This document shows positions 1-9,470 of a DNA stretch of 64,000 nt, piece after piece. The DNA lies in the NCBI GenBank assembly GCA_028564925.1, contig CM053031.1:163886226-163950225 (forward strand), in the 5' to 3' direction. Under the pieces are notes generated by a model. That model made no database searches. It was not told the origin of the DNA and saw only the letters and a program-made list of their open reading frames with translations. Positions within the stretch are counted from its first letter, which is position 1. Every line of letters begins with the position of its first letter. This DNA comes from Lithobates sylvaticus. Its lineage: Eukaryota; Chordata; Amphibia; Anura; Ranidae. The translations under genes were made by a program, and so were the position numbers.

Positions 1-224
1 CCGAGCATTCTCCTGCCAGAACATGGTGATGGCCTCCATGCAATAGCTTAGTACCATTGGTTCCGTGAGCCAGTAGGGACTCATGCGCCAGATGCGGTCA
101 GCATCCTGTCCTTGTACACGTATGGTAAGTTCCAGAGGAGAGTGATCGGAAAGCATGCGTGGCTTTTTAATCAGATAGTTCTCCTGCGATGCTAGGGACA
201 AGCTCCCAATGAGGGGAACTTATC
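1..224 (-). pseudogene. L1-type LINE ORF2 endonuclease fragment
   Basis: The minus strand reads as the end of an apurinic-like endonuclease domain of a LINE ORF2. The diagnostic stretch RMLSDHSPLEL (about 125-160) carries the SDH motif that coordinates catalysis in L1/Tx1 endonucleases, followed by a tryptophan-rich WRMSPYWL segment typical of the linker to reverse transcriptase. Homology stops near position 224, where in-frame stops begin, so the copy is truncated or diverged on its 5' (right) side. Its RT part would lie left of the window. It resembles the endonuclease of the L1 copies at 14-17.6 kb and 20-24 kb but is a separate insertion. It is a dead fragment with no expected function. 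Confidence 0.75.
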
Positions 225-296
225 AAAACTGGAGCAGCCAGAATCAGGAGTAGCCACACATTGGCAACCAACCAGCTTCTATCTTTCATTCAAACC

Positions 297-397
297 TTAA
301 AGTGGTATTAAATTTATTCTTTTCACTGGTACCTACAGGTAAGTGTATAGTAATACTTACCTGTAGGTACAGAGAATATCTCCTCAACCTGCACTGT
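297..397. repeat. Fragment of TTAA-type MITE with hairpin
   Basis: The stretch opens with TTAAAGTGGTAT after a CC and contains a near-perfect hairpin at 329-370 whose arms read GTACCTACAGGTAAGT and its complement. The same opening and the same 'ctatagg/ctacagg taag' hairpin style occur in the split MITE that starts at 13864, so I infer the same family. The right part is missing where the next MITE begins at 398. Confidence 0.5.
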
Positions 398-645
398 TTA
401 AGGCAGGGTTCACACTATGTGCAGCTTGGGGCACAGCAGGGGGTCCAGTGCGTCCACTGTATTAGGTCTGCATTTTTGCCTGAATTTCTGACCTGAAATG
501 GAGCCAAAGACACACATGACCCTTCTGCTGTGCGCTCCGTGACCGCTGTGGAGATGTGTGAACCGGCACAATTGAGAGCTGGTCACACTCTCCTGTCATG
601 CAAATTGGATGCGGAGAAAGCCGTGAAGTGTGAACCCAGCCTTAA
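398..645. mobile_element. Short TTAA-flanked MITE
   Basis: Inverted ends GGCAGGGTTCACACT (402 on) and AGTGTGAACCCAGCC (627-641) are flanked on both sides by TTAA (398-401 and 642-645). This is the arrangement of nonautonomous piggyBac- or Kolobok-type elements, which duplicate TTAA. There is no coding capacity; open frames inside it are chance. Total length is about 240 bp. Confidence 0.7.
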
Positions 646-1098
646 TGATATGCTGCAGCCGCTATGTCACCCTGCTGCCAGACCTCCATCTATCACTCCT
701 GAGACAATGAACAGTCATTTGCGTTGTTTTGTTTATTGGGGGATATAACTTGGTTGGGGGAAAGGAAATATGGGATGCCCAAGGAACAATTGCTTTGCCA
801 TCATAGTTAAGAATTAGAACAAAAGGTTAAGGCTTGAAGTACTGATGTACACATAATATCTACAGTCACTTCCCCTGCATAACAACATGCAGACTATTTC
901 TCCTCCTCTGCATATCTCCTGCAGACTGTTGCTCCCAGGACTTCCACCCTCCTGCACAAACTTCCACTGTAGATCTTTACTTTTCCTGTCACATCATCCT
1001 CTTTTGACAAAAGAGACCACTCTGAACAGTCCCAGTTGCTGGCTAGATTTGGTTGTGCTGTTACTAGGCCAGAGGTCTGCAGTACCTCTCCCCGGCGG
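646..1098. other. Unassigned interval left of the PLE
   Basis: I see no supported gene, repeat or RNA here. The last part (about 1060-1098) continues directly into the sequence at 9471 if the Penelope-like insertion is removed, so it is pre-insertion target DNA. Confidence 0.5.
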
Positions 1099-1113
1099 CC
1101 TAGTAATTTAGTA

Positions 1114-1635
1114 CAGAACGTCAAATTGAATGGAGAATGCGTTGAGCGTCCACCTGAGCACCCAGTCACGTCCGCCACTCTATTATTGACAGAGCAAAGA
1201 GTATAACACAACCTCTCAGTGATTAACTTCAATTAAGAAGATGGACATAAAGTCCAAACGTGAGTGTGTACAAATAAAACATGTGACAGTGCTGACGATA
1301 TCTAATAAATTGATACAAATTAAATATGTGACAAAAATTTGTAATGGAATGGAAAAAGTCCAAGTGCTAGTGATATCACTAAGGTACACCGAGCACCAAA
1401 CTAAATGTCCAAATAAACTCCAAAGTCCATCTGTTAGGAGGGTAGGTGTTCAAAGGTGTATATAAATGAAGAGTGAAGTATCCAAATGTATAAACTGTGT
1501 GCCGACCACCACCAAAATGTGTAGATTCGCTCCTTACCAGAGGTTTATGATCCCCCGTCACAGAGGATCACAGAAAGCATATAAAAAGCCACTGTTTTCA
1601 AAAACTCCTGGATGGTGCTGCTGGTCTCCTCAATC
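1114..1635 (-). repeat. Inverted copy of the PLE 3' arm
   Basis: This block is the reverse complement of the PLE 3' region at about 6530-6784 continued at 9022-9290. Shared landmarks include the stretch around 1500-1560 (matching 6600-6660) and 1235-1380 (matching 9022-9165). The two arms differ by scattered substitutions, so they are not recent duplicates. The block lacks the 2.2-kb insert found in the right arm, so it keeps the unoccupied target (reading CACTAAGGTAC near 1377). The open frames here are not genes. Confidence 0.8.
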
Positions 1636-1640
1636 AAAAG

Positions 1641-3010
1641 ATTGTTGAGCGAGGATTTAATGCCGGTATCCTAAATAAAAAGGAGAAACTCTTTTTGATT
1701 CCTTGTGCTCCCCGTACACCAGTGATATATTAACTCCCTAAGCTGCACAAAAATCCGTTTGGCCCCCCGGGACGTCCTATAGTGAGTGGAATAGACTCGG
1801 TGATGTCCCGGGTGGGCAAATATATTTACCACTTTTTACAGCCTCTGGTCCAGACAATCCCGTCTTACATCAAGGATACGAAACAAGAGATCAATGTACT
1901 GGCGAATATCACTCCTAAAAGAGGATTGTGGTTGGTGACAGCGGATGTCACCTCGCTGTACACCATTATCCCCCACAATTTGGGATTGGAAGCGGTGAAA
2001 TTGTATCTGGTGAGAGGATCTGGCCTAGCCGCAGCACAGATAGAACTCATTATGGAGCTCCTGGAGTATGCGGCAGGCCACAACTATTTCTGGTTCGAAC
2101 ACCAGTTTTACCGCCAGGACAGAGGTGTGGCCATGGGGGCAAAGTATGCCCCCAGTTTGGCCAATTTATTCATGGCCAAATGGGAGGAGGACGCCATCGA
2201 TGCCCCTAGGAGACCAAAGGTCACCATGTGGGCGAGATATATCGATGACGTCCTCCTCCTGTGGGAGGGCAGTGAGTCAGATCTGTATGCATTCATGGCC
2301 ACTCTGAATGCCAATGATAGAGTTTCGAAGCCATCAGGGATAAGTTTATCACATCTACTTTCTTTAAGGCCACCAATAGAAACTCATATATCTCCCTTGA
2401 CAGCTGCCATCATGAACCATGGCTGAAAGGAGTACCCCAGGGACAGTTTACACGTTTGAGGTGTAACTGTACTGATGTGGAAACATATGATAATCAAGCA
2501 ACCCTACCCTCCAACAGATTCTTGGAGGAGGGGTATTATAGGGAGTTCCTTTCGAGAGCAGTCAAAACTGCCCGCGAGAAGGACAGGTCTTTACTATTCA
2601 TCAGTATCAGGACAGAAACGCAGAATAATTTGCCCTTCATTACGACTTTCTCAGTTCAACATAGGGGCATCAAGAGCCTGATCCAGAAACACTGGCATCT
2701 GTTGACCAGCGATCAGGTTCTTGGTGCCTCTTTACCTGAGAAACCAAAGATCATTTTCAAAGGTGCATCATCCCTAAGCAGCAGGATCGCACCTAGCATA
2801 CAGGATCCATCGAAAACTAACAGGTGCTTCTTTCAGAACCTTAAAGGGTACTATAGGAACTGCCAAGTTTGCACCCTTAATAGATGCAAAGACAGTAAGA
2901 TCTGTAAATTCATGTCCACAAGCACCTCCAAATCATATGAGGTGGAACCTTTCATTACTTGTTCCTCGGAGGGGGTAGTGTACCTTATACAGTGCCCTTG
3001 TGCGGCATAG
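1641..3010 (+). pseudogene. PLE reverse transcriptase with start of GIY-YIG endonuclease
   Basis: The reading frame starts abruptly inside the RT domain with IVERGFNAGILNKKEKL, directly after the inverted arm, so the element is 5' truncated. It continues through the PLE signature LPKLHKNPFGPPGRP, the DVTSLYT motif (catalytic motif A, about 1947-1970), GVAMGAKYAPSLANLF and the active-site YIDD box (about 2240). After a frameshift near 2330-2400 it resumes with a basic linker, a cysteine cluster (CQVCTLNRC, about 2860) and VVYLIQCPC near 2980, the usual start of the GIY-YIG nuclease. One in-frame stop replaces the residue before LPKLHK. Most of the nuclease is missing after 3010. In life such a protein nicks DNA and primes reverse transcription at the target. 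This copy cannot work. Confidence 0.82.
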
Positions 3011-3167
3011 GATTTGGGTTGCTAGTACCCTGATCTACTGAGTGGCGTTATGCAATTTGGCAAGAGACTAAGGTTCTCTGTTAATTCACTCGATTTATGA
3101 TCGCATTTCAATTTCACTTGTAATTGAAATTTTTAACGTGATTTTTCACCGCCGCAGATCGTGGTCC

Positions 3168-3571
3168 ACTTGATCACATGCGGTCCATATGGGGAATGGA
3201 GGAAAAAAGGCAGCCCATAGCGTAAATCTGGTAACACCGGTTTATTAAAACAAATAAAAAGCACTTACATTGATCCCAATGGTAAGGCACATAAAGCATA
3301 AAAACGTTGCCGGCCGGCAAGATACAGGAGCCCGTCCTCCTCTAGGTCATGTGGTGGCGTCACTGCGTACCCTCCCAGACTAGTTTCGACAGATATGTCT
3401 TTCTTGATGGGGAGTACGCAGTGACGCCGCCACATGACCTAGAGGAGGACGGGCTCCTGTATCTTGCCGGCCGGGGCAATGTTTTTATGCTTTATGTGTT
3501 ACCAGATTTACGCTATGGGCTGCCTTTTTTCCTCCATTCCCCATATGGACCGCATGTGATCAAGTGGACCC
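3168..3571. repeat. Foldback (inverted repeat) of PLE terminal sequence
   Basis: Left arm 3168-3370 and right arm 3411-3571 are reverse complements, for example GTCCACTTGATCACATGCGG at the left against its complement near 3553-3572. The right arm lacks about 55 bases present at 3232-3288. The short centre (3371-3410) contains the hammerhead-like motif described separately. PLE ends commonly occur as inverted copies, so I read this as a second PLE-derived end within the composite. Confidence 0.75.
3361..3420 (-). ncRNA. Hammerhead-ribozyme-like motif
   Basis: Read on the minus strand, the centre of the foldback can form stem I from TGCGTAC/GTACGCA plus TCCC/GGGA, and stem II from GACA/TGTC closed by a TATC loop. 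These are followed by GAAA and then CTAGTC, matching the 3' half of a hammerhead core with a short self-complementary stem III. The 5' half reads CATCAAGAAA where CTGATGA is expected, so the core is not canonical and activity is doubtful. Hammerheads of this minimal type are known in Penelope-like element ends, which is where it sits. Confidence 0.42.
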
Positions 3572-3926
3572 CCAATACTTAACCACTCAGAGTATCAAAA
3601 CGAGGATTGGCGACTCGTGGGATTAGGAAATCGCAGACGCGTGTTTTTCATGTTATAGCAGAGCTCATTTACCTCTGCTTTCTGGTAAGCAGTTAATGTA
3701 TGAGGGTGTCGGGCACTGTGTTCATCACTATATACGATACAAGTCACTGAGGTGGTTTTTCCTTCTACTTACATTCGGATGCCAGGATCACCTTGCCTGT
3801 ATTACTGCTTTAACCTGAAGAATCCCATGATTGCTATTTGGACTTTTTGAGTCATCTATTTTTCATTGTGGGGACTGGTTACTGTGTAGACAGAGACTGG
3901 GACCTCTTGTCACTGTTGAGGGTGAC
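3572..3926. other. PLE-flanking unassigned sequence
   Basis: No reading frame or repeat that I can name. Phrases such as 'atttggactttttgagtc' resemble PLE 3' untranslated sequence, and the block follows directly on the foldback, so it may be the tail of the same PLE-derived end. Confidence 0.35.
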
Positions 3927-4357
3927 TAAAGCCCCATACACACGGTCGGATTTTCCGATGGATTCTGTCCTATCGGACAATGTTGTCGGAAATTCCGACC
4001 GTGTGTAGGCACCATCGGACAGTTTCCATCGGATTGTCCGATGGACAAAGTTCTATCTCCTGCTGGAAAAATTTTCCGACAACAAAGTCCGATCACACCA
4101 ATTCCGATCGTGTGTAGCGAATTCCGACGGACAAAGTGCCACGCATGCTCAGATCACATTACAAGACCAAAGCTATTGGCTACTAGCCTCTACGTAGTCC
4201 CGTCGTAGGCAACAAACGTCACCACGTTCAGAATGATCGGATTTTCCGACAACAAAGTCCGACCGTGTGTATGCAACACCAGTGTCGGACTAAATCCGTC
4301 GGACCAAATCCGATCGATTTGGTGGTCGGATTTTCCGACCGTGTGTATGGGGCTTAA
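3927..4357. mobile_element. Harbinger-type MITE, TAA target duplication
   Basis: Ends AGCCCCATACACACGGTCGG and its complement bound a 425-bp element (3930-4354) flanked by TAA on both sides (3927-3929 and 4355-4357). Repeated 'gtcggattttccga' boxes lie inside each end. A three-base TWA duplication is typical of PIF/Harbinger elements. The ends resemble those of the transposase-bearing element at 43432-58663. It has no coding capacity. Confidence 0.78.
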
Positions 4358-4422
4358 GTGTGGCTAAGGTTCTCACCATTGGGTCATCCTATGTGTTGGG
4401 ATACACTCAGCCTCAACATTTA

Positions 4423-5873
4423 CAGTGCCTTGCGAAAGTATTCGGCCCCCTTGAACTTTTTAACCTTTTGCCACATTTTAGGCTTCAAACATAAAGATAT
4501 AAAATGTTAATTTTTTGTGAAGAATCACCAACAAGTGGGACACAATTGTGAAGTGGAACAAAATCTATTGGATTGTTGAAACTTTTTAAACTAATAAAAA
4601 AATGAAAAGTGGGGTGTGCAAAATTATTCGGCCCCCTTGCATTAATACTTCGTAGAGCCACCTTTTGCTGCGATTATAGCTGCAAGTCGCTTGGGGTATG
4701 TCTCTATCAGTTTTGCACATCGAGAGACTGAAATTTTTGCCCATTCTTCCTTGCAAAACAGCTCGAGCTCAGTGAGGTTGGATGGAGAGCGTTTGTGAAC
4801 AGCAGTTTTCTGCTCTTTCCACAGATTCTCGGTTGGATTCAGGTCTGGACTTTGACTTGGCCATTCTAACACCTGGATACGTTTATTTGTGAACCATTCC
4901 TATGTAGATTTTGCTGTATGTTTGGGATCATTGTCTTGTTGGAAGATAAATCTCCGTCCCACTTTCAGGTCTTTTGCAGACTCCAACAGGTTTTCATCCA
5001 GAATGGTCCTGTATTTGGCTGCATCCATCTTCCCCTCAATTTTAACCATCTTCCCTGTCCCTGCTGAAGAAAAGCAGGCCCAAACCATGATGCTGCCACC
5101 ACCATGTTTGACAGTGGGGATGATGTGTTGAGGGTGATGAGCTGTGTTGCTTTTACGCCAAACATATCGTTTTGCATTGTGGCCAAAAAGTTCGATTTTG
5201 GTTTCATCGGACCAGAGCACCTTCTTCCACATGTTTGATGTGTCTCCCAGGTGGCTTGTGGCAAACTTTAGACAAGACTTTTTATGGATATCTTTGAGAA
5301 ATGGCTTTCTTCTGGCCACTCTTCCATAAAGGCCAGACTTGTGCAGTGTACGACTGATTGTTGTCCTATGGACAGACTCTCCCACCTCAGCTGTAGTTCT
5401 CTGCAGTTCCAAATCCAAATCCAGCTTTAAACTTCTCCACAACAGTATTACGGACCTGCCTGGTGTGTTCCTTGGTCTTCATGATGCTCTCTGCGCTTTC
5501 AACAGACCCCTGAGACTATCACAGAGCAGGTGCATTTATACAGAGACTTGATTACACACAGGTGGATTCTATTTATCACCATCAGTCATTTAGGACAACA
5601 TTGGATCATTCAGAGATCCTCGCTGAACTTCTGGAGTGAGTTTGCTGCACTGAAAGTAAAGGGGCCGAATAATTTTGCACGCACCACTTTTCAGTTTTTT
5701 ATTTGCTAAAAAAGTTTAAAATATCCAATAGATTTCGTTCCACTTTACAATTGTGTCCCACTTGTTAGTGATTCTTCACAAAAAATTAAAATTTTATATC
5801 TTTATGTTTGAAGCCTGAAATGTGGCAAAAGGTTGAAAAGTTCAAGGGGGCCGAATACTTTCGCAAGGCACTG
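4423..5873 (-). mobile_element. Tc1/mariner transposon
   Basis: The element starts CAGTGCCTTGCGAAAGTATT and ends with its complement. TA dinucleotides flank it on both sides (4421-4422 and 5874-5875), the Tc1/mariner target duplication. The inverted ends extend over roughly 210 bp each (4423-4638 and 5660-5873) with imperfect pairing. It carries one transposase pseudogene on the minus strand and sits inside the PLE composite. Confidence 0.92.
4642..5482 (-). pseudogene. Tc1 transposase, DNA-binding domain mostly deleted
   Basis: The frame begins MKTKEHTRQVRNTVVEKF at 5482 and soon jumps, with a frame change near 5410, to a region matching residue ~100 of Tc1 transposases. Most of the paired-like helix-turn-helix DNA-binding region is therefore missing. 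The DD34E catalytic core is preserved: LWSDETKIELFGHNAK holds the first aspartate, FQQDNDPKHTA the second, and SPDLNPTENLWKE the glutamate. One in-frame TAG lies near 4900 between the second aspartate and the glutamate. The family excises and inserts DNA at TA sites in the nucleus. This copy is about 280 codons against the usual ~340 and cannot work. Confidence 0.9.
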
Positions 5874-5875
5874 TA

Positions 5876-6032
5876 TAATAGTAATTTTTATGTAATTGTA
5901 TTTTTATTTGTTATTGGCGCAGCTCCTTTTTTATTCTATGTATTCTTGTGCGTGTATCCCACATTGAGCAGCAGCCTGCCCCCATATATGTACATTTGTT
6001 AGCGCGTTTTTTTCCTCTATATAAGTCCAGTA
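5876..6032. other. T-rich PLE-tail-like sequence
   Basis: Two 'ggcgcag/tagcgcg' motifs followed by runs of T (about 5918 and 6001) resemble the PLE tail at 9296-9455. This suggests the end of a second, older PLE copy starting near the foldback. No gene is present. Confidence 0.35.
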
Positions 6033-6362
6033 TACAGTCCAAAGGTCAAGGGCAGGAGAAGGCAGCAAGGTCAAGGCGAAATCCGGGTCAAAATCAGGCA
6101 ATCAGGTCAACAGGAAGCAGGAACAGAGCTTTGGCAGGAAGCTGAAGACAAGCCAGCGCTGGACTGGTCTCAAGCACTTCCTTAAATGGGCGGTGTGAGT
6201 GGTCATGTGACGCTACCACGACTGGGACGTTCAGGCGTGCGCCAGTGCGCATGCGCCTGCGTCGGAGCACCGAGCCGCGAAGAGCATGCGCCGGAGTGCC
6301 GTTCCGCCGCGCATGCGCACAGGCACTCGGCGCGCAGCGTTAAACTGTAGATTTTCCTGACA
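6033..6362 (-). repeat. Partial LTR of a Ty3/gypsy-type element
   Basis: On the minus strand it begins TGTCAGGAAAA at 6362. It follows the same plan as the chromovirus LTRs at 25033 and 33286: a CpG-rich 'gcgcatgcgc' block, then a TTTAAG promoter-like stretch, then 'cttcctg..' and 'ctgattttgacc' phrases. Only the left part of the LTR is present. It is a fossil fragment with no coding capacity. Confidence 0.6.
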
Positions 6363-6784
6363 GCTTACCAAATTCTGCTTGATTGTAAGTGTGATTTGTA
6401 TTTTAAGTATTTTAAACTTTTTAATAAATCGAAGGTAACACACTATGGAAGCTCCTACTTTTTTTCATGTGTTTACACCAATCTATGAGCCCTGTGGTAT
6501 ATGAGAGCTTGAGGAGGATCTAGCCCACACTAAAGGGACCTGAGATTGAGGAGACCAGCAGCACCATCCGGGAGTTTTCCATATGCTTTCTGTGATCCTC
6601 TGTGACGGGGGATCATAGACCTCTGGTAAGGAGCGAATCTACACATTTTGGTGGTGGTCGGCACACAGTTTATACTTTTGGATACTTCACTCTTCATTTA
6701 TATACACCTTTGAACACCTACCCTCCTAACAGATGGAGTTTGGAGTTTATTTGGACATTTAGTTTTGTGCACGGGTGTGCCTTA
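6363..6784 (+). repeat. PLE 3' region, first part
   Basis: From about 6530 this matches the inverted arm at 1114-1635 base for base with scattered differences, and it continues after the 2.2-kb insert at 9022. The piece 6363-6529 has an AATAAA-like stretch near 6422 and no open coding frame; I take it as PLE 3' untranslated sequence. Confidence 0.6.
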
Positions 6785-6995
6785 TGCCGCGTACACACGA
6801 AGGGACTTTGCCCGCCGGACCTAGTCTGGCGGACAATCCGCCGGACTTTCCAGCGGGGCTTCGCCGGACTTTCCGAGCGTGTGACTTGCCCACACACGCC
6901 CGGACTTCTCCGGCGGACAATCCGCGGGAAAAAGTCCGCGGGACTTTTGAAAATGAACGGACTTGCCCACACACGGAGCAGTTCGTTTATTTAGA

Positions 6996-8769
6996 ACGTA
7001 ACTTCAGGTACGTAGCTAGCGTAGGCAGTAAATGCCGGCGCGCTAGCTCCGTCACCTAGCATGGATTTAAAGGGACTCCCCACGCCGAAAAACGGCGTGG
7101 GGGTCCCCCCCAAATCCATCTCAGACCCTTATCCGAGCACGCAGCCTGGCAGGCCAGGAAAGGGGTGGGGACGAGCGAGCGCCCCCCCCTCCTGAGCCGT
7201 ACCAGGCCGCGTGCCCTCAACATGGGGGTGCCCTGGGGAAAGGGGGGCCGTGCGGCCCCCTCACCCCAAAGCACCTTGTCCCCATGTTGATGAGGACAAG
7301 GGCCTCTTCCCGACAACCCTGGCCATTGGTTGTCGGGGTCTGCGGGCGGGGGCTTATCGGAATCTGGGAGCCCCCTTTTATAAGGGGGCCCCCAGATCCC
7401 GGCCCCCCACCCTATGTGAATGAGTATGGGGTACGATGTACCCCTACCCATTCACCTAAGGTGTAAAATGTAAAGTAAAAAACACACACTTTTGAAAAAA
7501 TATTTTATTGCACTGCTCCGGGGGTCTTCTTCCGTCTTGGGGGTCTTCTCGCTGGACTCCTCCGCCGTTTACCTAGCTCTTTTACCGAGCGGAGAAGTCC
7601 GGCTACCTTCTTCGTCGTCGCCGTCGTCGTCTGGGGGTCTCGATCCGCCTTCGGGGGTCTTCGGGGTCTTCCGGGTCTCTTCTGTTCTTGCCGCTGTCGT
7701 CGCTTTCTGCGCCGCCGGCGCCGCCTTCCTCTTCTTCTTGTTCTTCTTCTTCTTCCGATGTTGACTCGTCGCTCCCTCTGGCCGGAATGCCAGAGCCGCG
7801 CTGTGCTGGGACTTATATAGGGACAAGGGGACAGGGTCACATGCTCATGTCACATGGTGACCCCGCCCCCTTGTGATGTCACAGTCCCGGAGGATGCTGG
7901 GACTGTGACATCACAAGGGGGCGGGGTCACCATGTGACATGAGCATGTGACCCTGTCCCCCTGTCCCTATATAAGTCCCAGCACAGCGCGGCTCTGGCAT
8001 TCCGGCCAGAGGGAGCGACGAGTCAACATCGGAAGAAGAAGAAGAACAAGAAGAACAAGAACAAGAAGGCGCCGCCGGCGGCGCAGAAAGCGACGACAGC
8101 GGCAAGAACAGAAGAGACCCCGGAAGACCCCCGAAGGCGGATCGAGACACCCAGACGACGACGGCGGCGACGACGAAGAAGGTAGCTGGACTTCTCCGCT
8201 CGGTAAAAGAGCTAGGTAAATGGCGGAGGAGTCCGGCGAGAGGACCCCCAAGACGGAAGAAGACCCCCGGAGCAGTGCAATAAAATATTTTTTCAAAAGT
8301 GTGTGTTTTTTACTTTACATTTTACACCTTAGGTGAATGGGTAGGGGTACATCGTACCCCATACTCATTCACATAGGGTGGGGGGCCGGGATCTGGGGGC
8401 CCCCTTATAAAAGGGGGCTCCCAGATTCCGATAAGCCCCCGCCCGCAGACCCCGACAACCAATGGCCAGGGTTGTCGGGAAGAGGCCCTTGTCCTCATCA
8501 ACATGGGGACAAGGTGCTTTGGGGTGGGGGGCCCCAGGGCACCCCCCATGTTGAGGGCACGCGGCCTGGTACGGCTCAGGAGGGGGGGCGCTCGCTCGTC
8601 CCCACCCCTTTCCTGGCCTGCCGGGCTGCGTGCTCAGATAAGGGTCTGAGATGGATTTGGGGGGGACCCCCACGCCGTTTTTCGGCGTGGGGAGTCCCTT
8701 TAAATCCATGCCAGGTGACGGAGCTAGCAGCATTTACTGCCTACGCTAGCTACGTACCTGAAGTCACGT
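6996..8769. repeat. ~1.77-kb palindrome, arms of ~0.87-0.89 kb
   Basis: Left arm 6996-7888 and right arm 7899-8769 are near-perfect reverse complements around a 10-base centre (7889-7898). Short length differences occur in purine/pyrimidine runs. The arms are GC-rich near the outside ('ccccacgccgaaaaacggcgtgg', about 7078) and hold GAA/TTC codon-like runs nearer the centre. Mirror-image open frames appear on both strands because of the symmetry and codon-like repeats. They have no recognisable domain and I do not call genes. Confidence 0.88.
7813..7974. promoter_or_regulatory. Symmetrical promoter-like centre of the palindrome
   Basis: Working outward from 7894, each side carries TGATGTCA/TGACATCA (CRE-like), GGGGGCGGGG (GC box), CATGTGAC-type boxes, and a TATATAA element (7968-7974 on +, 7813-7819 on -). 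Each side then runs about 300 bases to an AATAAA (8279-8284 on +, 7504-7509 on -). The order CRE-like box, GC box, TATA, AATAAA is that of an RNA polymerase II unit, mirrored. The motifs are seen; transcription is an inference. Confidence 0.5.
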
Positions 8770-9021
8770 GCTAAATGAACGGACTTTCCGATGAGCGGCA
8801 AGTCCGTTCATTTCAAAAGTCCGGCGGACTAGCCTACTAACGGCGGGATTGTCCGCTGGACTGCCAAGTCCAGCGGATAATTTTAAAACAAAACTTAAAA
8901 CTTTAGTCCGCCGGACTTTTTGAAAAAAAGTCAGTCGAAGGCCCACACACGAGGGGATTATCCCCTGGACTTGAGTCCAGGGGATAATCCCGCAGGATAG
9001 TCCCTTCGTGTGTACGGGGCA

Positions 9022-9455
9022 TTAGTGATATCACTAGCACTTGGACTTTTTCCATTCCATTACTAATTTTTGTCACGTATTTAATTTGTATCAATTTATT
9101 AGATATTGTCAGCACTGTCACATGTTTTATTTGTACACACTCACATTTGGACTTTATGTCCATCTTCTTAATTGAAGTTAATCACTGAGAGGTTGTGTTA
9201 TACTCTTTGCTCTGTCGATAATAGAGTGGCGGACGTGACTGGGTGCTCAGGTGGACGCTTAACGCGTTCTCCATTCAATTTGACACTCTGTATTGGTTTA
9301 GCGCAGCTTTTTTTATTTCTCATTGTTTTGTACACTGTAATTATGTAAAACAGTATAGTTGCTGCTTCTCACAGGTCCTCACATAGACCATATTTATTTA
9401 AGTGTATTCACATTTGTATCTTCATACCTTAGCGCAGTTTCTTTTTTCCTTTTTT
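9022..9455 (+). repeat. PLE 3' region, second part, and tail
   Basis: This resumes the 3' arm interrupted at 6784 and pairs with 1114-1380 in inverted orientation up to about 9290. The final 160 bases are AT-rich with two 'ttagcgcag' motifs and end in a T-rich run just before the right TSD. Confidence 0.75.
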
Positions 9456-9470
9456 CCTAGTAATTTAGTA

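Larger units (their letters stand above)
6782..9024. mobile_element. Nonautonomous Harbinger-like element with giant palindrome
   Basis: The ends TGCCGCGTACACACGAAGGG and TCGTGTGTACGGGGCA bound 6785-9021. TTA stands on each side (6782-6784 and 9022-9024), and the uninterrupted site occurs in the inverted arm near 1377-1386. So the duplication is three bases, as in PIF/Harbinger. Subterminal 'ccggactt' boxes fill both ends. The interior is a ~1.77-kb palindrome described separately. No transposase is present, so it must have been moved in trans. Confidence 0.85.
1099..9470 (+). mobile_element. Penelope-like element insertion with 15-bp TSD and nested inserts
   Basis: The same 15 bases, CCTAGTAATTTAGTA, stand at 1099-1113 and 9456-9470 and mark one integration. 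Just inside the right copy is a T-rich tail with the 'ttagcgcag' motif often seen at PLE 3' ends. Inside are an inverted copy of the 3' arm (1114-1635), a forward reverse-transcriptase frame with the beginning of a GIY-YIG endonuclease (1641-3010), and the forward 3' arm (about 6530-6784 plus 9022-9455). Inserted or rearranged material includes a foldback, a MITE, a Tc1 element, an LTR fragment and a palindromic Harbinger-like element. PLEs are known for 5' truncation and inverted terminal segments, which fits. The copy is dead. Confidence 0.8.

Noticed and set aside
7811-7981. Host CpG-island promoter
   Set aside because: GC boxes and TATA lie inside a transposable palindrome with exact TTA duplication; no host exon is nearby.
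7056-8774. Pairs of similar proteins on opposite strands (arginine/lysine-rich and serine-rich)
   Set aside because: Mirror images produced by the palindrome; no recognisable domain, and composition follows codon-like runs.
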